Source: Mesorhizobium sp. L-2-11
GTDB lineage: Bacteria; Pseudomonadota; Alphaproteobacteria; Rhizobiales; Rhizobiaceae
Direction of reading: 5' to 3'
Assembly: GCF_016756595.1 (NCBI RefSeq)
Contig: NZ_AP023257.1
Location: forward strand, 2,620,001 to 2,684,000
Length of the DNA: 64,000 nucleotides
Under the pieces are notes generated by a model. That model did no database searches and had not been told where the DNA came from. It saw only the letters and a program-made list of their open reading frames with translations. A program made the translations under genes and the position numbers. This document shows, piece by piece, positions 61,612 through 64,000 of the stretch (positions are counted from its first letter, which is position 1; each line of letters begins with the position of its first letter).

Positions 61612-63876
61612 CTAGCCTCCCCGTTCGGCCTCGATCGCCGCGAGAATCCGCGGCGGCGACATCGGGATATGCGTCATCCGCACGCCCGCGGCGTTCGACA
61701 CCGCATTGGCGATTGCCGCCAGCGGCGGCACGATCGAGGTCTCGCCGACGCCACGCACTCCGTAAGGATGGTTGGGATTGGGGATCTCGAGGATCTGCGT
61801 GTCGATCATCGGCAGGTCGGAGCAGACCGGGATGCGGTAGTCGAGGAAGCCGGGGTTCTGCAGCCGCCCGTCCTTGCCGTAGACGTACTCTTCGTTGAGC
61901 GCCCAGCCGATGCCTTGCGCAGCACCCCCCTGGTACTGCCCCTCGACATAGGTCGGGTGCACCGCCTTGCCGGCATCCTGCACGACTGTGTAGCGCAGCA
62001 CCCTGGTGGCGCCGGTCTCCGGATCGACCTCGATATCGCAGATATGGGTGGCGAAGGAGACGCCGGCGCCGTCGGCGACGAGCTCGCTGTGGCCGGCGAT
62101 CGGCCCGCCCGTCTTTCCTGACGCCGCCGCGATCTCCCTTAGGGACAGCGCCGCAAGGTTGCCGTACTTCTCGCCTTTGGCGATGGCTTGGCCGTTTTCC
62201 CAGACCACGTCGTCGACGGGAATGTCCCACATCTGCGCGGCGCGTTCGCGCAGGACCTTGATGGCGTTGCGGGCGGCCGAGATCGTCGCCATCGAGGAGG
62301 AGAAGGTGCCGCGACTGCCGTCCGTCATGTCGTTGTAGCCGAGGCTGGAGGTGTCGGCGACCACCGCCTTGACCTGCTCATAGGCGATGCCGAGTTCCTC
62401 CGCCGCCACCAGCGACAGCGACGCGCGGGAACCACCCACATCGACCGTGCCGACGGCAAGCGAGACCGAGCCGTCCATGCCGATGTTGAGGTCGGTGCAG
62501 GTCTGGCCGCCGAAGTTGAACCAGAAGCCGCAAGCCATGCCGCGGCCCTGGTTCTTGCCCAGCGGCGCCTTCATGTGCGGATGGTTCTTCGCAGCCTCCA
62601 GCGTCGGGCCGATGCCGATCGGGCCGTAGACCGGGCCGTAGGACGATCGGGTGCCTTCCTGGGCGGCGTTCCTGATCCGGAACTCGACCGGATCCATGCC
62701 GATCTCCTTGGCCAGTTCGTCGACGGCACTTTCAACTGCAAACGCCGCCATCGGCGCCGATGGCGCGCGATAGGCCGCCGTCTTCGGCCGGTTGACCAGC
62801 ACTTCGTAGCCGACCGTCTTGACGTTAGCGAGATTGTAACAGGCAAACGCGGTCATGGCGCCGAGCTCGGCCCACATGCCGGCATAGGGGCCGCAGGAGT
62901 AGCGCAACGTCGCCTCGGCCGCGGTGATCGTGCCGTCCTTGCGGGCGCCGATCCTGACGTCGATGGAGGTGGCGCTGGTCGGCCCGGAGGCGCGGAACAC
63001 CTCGTCGCGCGTCATCACCAGCTTGACCGGACGGCCGGCCTTGCGCGACAGCGCCAGCGCCACCGGCTCGGCCCAGACATGGGTCTTGCCGCCGAAACCG
63101 CCGCCGATCTCCGACGAGGTGACGCGCAGCTTGGAGGCTTCCATGCCAAGCAGTTGGGCGCAGTGCTGGCGATAGACGAAATGGCCTTGGGTGCAAACCC
63201 AAAGGTCGGCGGTGCCGTCGGCGCTGACGTTCGCCACGCAGGCATGCGGCTCGATATAGCCCTGGTGCGTCTGCTCGGTCTTGAAGGAGCGTTCGACGAT
63301 GTAATCGGCCTGCCCAAATCCCTCATGGATGTCGCCATGGCCGTACTGGCTGCGTTTGGTGACGTTGGACGGCTTGACGGGCTTTTGCTCAAGGCCCTCG
63401 GTGAAGATGGTGTCGTCGAGCACGGGCGCCGAGTGCCTCATCGCCTCGTCGACGTCGGTCACATGCGGCAGCACTTCATAGTCGACCTCGATCAGCTTCA
63501 GCGCCTGCCTCGCCGTGCGGGCGTCGACTGCGGCGACTGCTGCCACCGCATGGCCGTCATAGAGCGCCTTCTTGCGCGCCATGCAGTTGTCGAGGATGTC
63601 GTACAGGGCGGCATCGCCGTCGGTGAGGTCGGGCAGGTCGGCCGCGGTGATCACCGCCTTCACTCCGTTGAGCTTCTCCGCCTTCGAGGTGTCGATCTTC
63701 CTGATCGTGGCGTGCGCGTGCGGGCTTCTCAGGATACGCCCGACCAACTGACCGGCCATGTTGAAATCCGCGCCATAGCGGGCGCGGCCCGTTACCTTGT
63801 CGACGCCGTCGGGACGGATGGGACGGGTGCCGACGGAGGCGAAATTGCGTCCGGAATAGCGCGGATCGAAGTTCAT
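61612..63876 (-). CDS. Xanthine dehydrogenase/CoxL-family molybdopterin-binding subunit
   Basis: A 754-residue catalytic subunit. Domains: N-terminal a/b hammerhead (GTRPIRPDGVDKVTGRARYG), then two molybdopterin-binding domains with EIGGGFGGKTHVWAEPVALA, YRAPSAPMAAFAVESAVDEL, QGGAAQGIGWAL and GVRGVGETSIVPP with the catalytic Glu. This is the xanthine dehydrogenase / aerobic CO dehydrogenase-like family that hydroxylates heterocycles or aldehydes. CO-dehydrogenase-type active-site Cys motifs are not seen. It starts 2 bp after the iron-sulfur subunit and is preceded by GAAGGGAG. Confidence 0.92.
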   Translation of the reverse strand: MNFDPRYSGRNFASVGTRPIRPDGVDKVTGRARYGADFNMAGQLVGRILRSPHAHATIRKIDTSKAEKLNGVKAVITAADLPDLTDGDAALYDILDNCMARKKALYDGHAVAAVAAVDARTARQALKLIEVDYEVLPHVTDVDEAMRHSAPVLDDTIFTEGLEQKPVKPSNVTKRSQYGHGDIHEGFGQADYIVERSFKTEQTHQGYIEPHACVANVSADGTADLWVCTQGHFVYRQHCAQLLGMEASKLRVTSSEIGGGFGGKTHVWAEPVALALSRKAGRPVKLVMTRDEVFRASGPTSATSIDVRIGARKDGTITAAEATLRYSCGPYAGMWAELGAMTAFACYNLANVKTVGYEVLVNRPKTAAYRAPSAPMAAFAVESAVDELAKEIGMDPVEFRIRNAAQEGTRSSYGPVYGPIGIGPTLEAAKNHPHMKAPLGKNQGRGMACGFWFNFGGQTCTDLNIGMDGSVSLAVGTVDVGGSRASLSLVAAEELGIAYEQVKAVVADTSSLGYNDMTDGSRGTFSSSMATISAARNAIKVLRERAAQMWDIPVDDVVWENGQAIAKGEKYGNLAALSLREIAAASGKTGGPIAGHSELVADGAGVSFATHICDIEVDPETGATRVLRYTVVQDAGKAVHPTYVEGQYQGGAAQGIGWALNEEYVYGKDGRLQNPGFLDYRIPVCSDLPMIDTQILEIPNPNHPYGVRGVGETSIVPPLAAIANAVSNAAGVRMTHIPMSPPRILAAIEAERGG

Positions 63877-63878
63877 CG

Positions 63879-64000
63879 TCAGGCTCCCTTCATTACGCTT
63901 GCCGCGTCCTGGACGGCGCGCACGATCTTGTCATAGCCGGTGCAGCGGCAGAGGTTCCCGGCGAGGCCGAAGCGGATTTCCTCCTCGGTCGGGTCGGGGT
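63879..64000 (-). CDS. 2Fe-2S subunit of the molybdenum dehydrogenase, 5' end beyond window
   Basis: The minus-strand frame entering from the right edge reads [39 protein letters not shown] and TGA. The CRCTGY motif is the second 2Fe-2S cluster site of xanthine dehydrogenase small subunits (CoxS type). Only ~40 C-terminal residues are present. Its stop is 2 bp from the large-subunit ATG, so the two are one operon. Confidence 0.9.
   Translation of the reverse strand, partial: PDPTEEEIRFGLAGNLCRCTGYDKIVRAVQDAASVMKGA

Noticed and set aside
62188..63936. 582-codon plus-strand ORF opposite the molybdenum dehydrogenase
   Set aside because: Complement of a clear catalytic subunit; composition is that of an antisense shadow.
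1..64000. tRNA, rRNA, CRISPR arrays, integrases or phage genes
   Set aside because: None could be recognised on reading both strands; short tRNA-like folds cannot be excluded without a dedicated search such as tRNAscan-SE.

Overview
The window looks like a GC-rich chromosomal stretch of a Mesorhizobium-like alphaproteobacterium (Phyllobacteriaceae). This is an inference from protein style, dense GTG/TTG starts, 4-bp ATGA/GTGA gene overlaps, several uptake operons, and palindromic intergenic mosaic repeats typical of rhizobia. No rRNA, tRNA, CRISPR array or prophage was seen.

Layout. (1) 1-19.5 kb: a surface-polysaccharide locus. It holds family 2 and family 4 glycosyltransferases, two methyltransferases, a NodB-type deacetylase, UDP-glucuronate decarboxylase, UDP-glucose 4-epimerase and a pyruvyl transferase. 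It is decaying: an ABC exporter has collapsed to its two ends, and remnants of a methyltransferase, an asparagine-synthase-like protein and a possible flippase lie at 18.9-19.5 kb. A SnoaL/SDR/LysR/VOC/MFS module (4.4-8.6 kb) splits the locus. (2) 19.5-21.5 kb: an FtsH-type membrane protease. (3) 22.3-29.7 kb: a spermidine/putrescine-type ABC importer operon, divergent from a MocR regulator and a DadA-like FAD oxidase. (4) 30-36 kb: an HTTM membrane protein, a DCC thiol oxidoreductase with a tiny membrane protein, an acyltransferase, a methyltransferase and small proteins. (5) 36.2-38.4 kb: a three-domain regulator (BTAD activator + alpha/beta hydrolase + degenerate nucleotide cyclase). (6) 38.5-44 kb: aldo/keto reductase, a frameshifted PQQ dehydrogenase/cytochrome c pair, VOC, Tat-exported phosphatase, MFS. 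(7) 44.3-46.8 kb: ankyrin protein and an ArsR/SRPBCC/RibD-like operon with a strong, apparently leaderless promoter. (8) 46.8-55 kb: SDR with a sugar-binding-protein tail, then a catabolic operon of FAD 2-hydroxyacid oxidase, FadR-type regulator, VOC protein and NitT/TauT-type ABC importer, then a serine hydrolase. (9) 55.2-61 kb: DOPA-dioxygenase-like gene, a 0.2-kb inverted-repeat element, a dead aminopeptidase, a duplicated gene tail, an adenylate cyclase and an IS256-family element. (10) 61.3-64 kb: xanthine dehydrogenase/CoxL-type molybdoenzyme genes running off the right edge.

The recurring theme is gene erosion. Frame-disrupting single-base changes sit near 19073, 40394, 41280, 56317 and 59408, with an amber stop at 56503. 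Several truncated remnants lie between intact operons. Whether all are biological or some are sequencing errors cannot be decided here. The most unusual intact gene is the BTAD-hydrolase-cyclase fusion.
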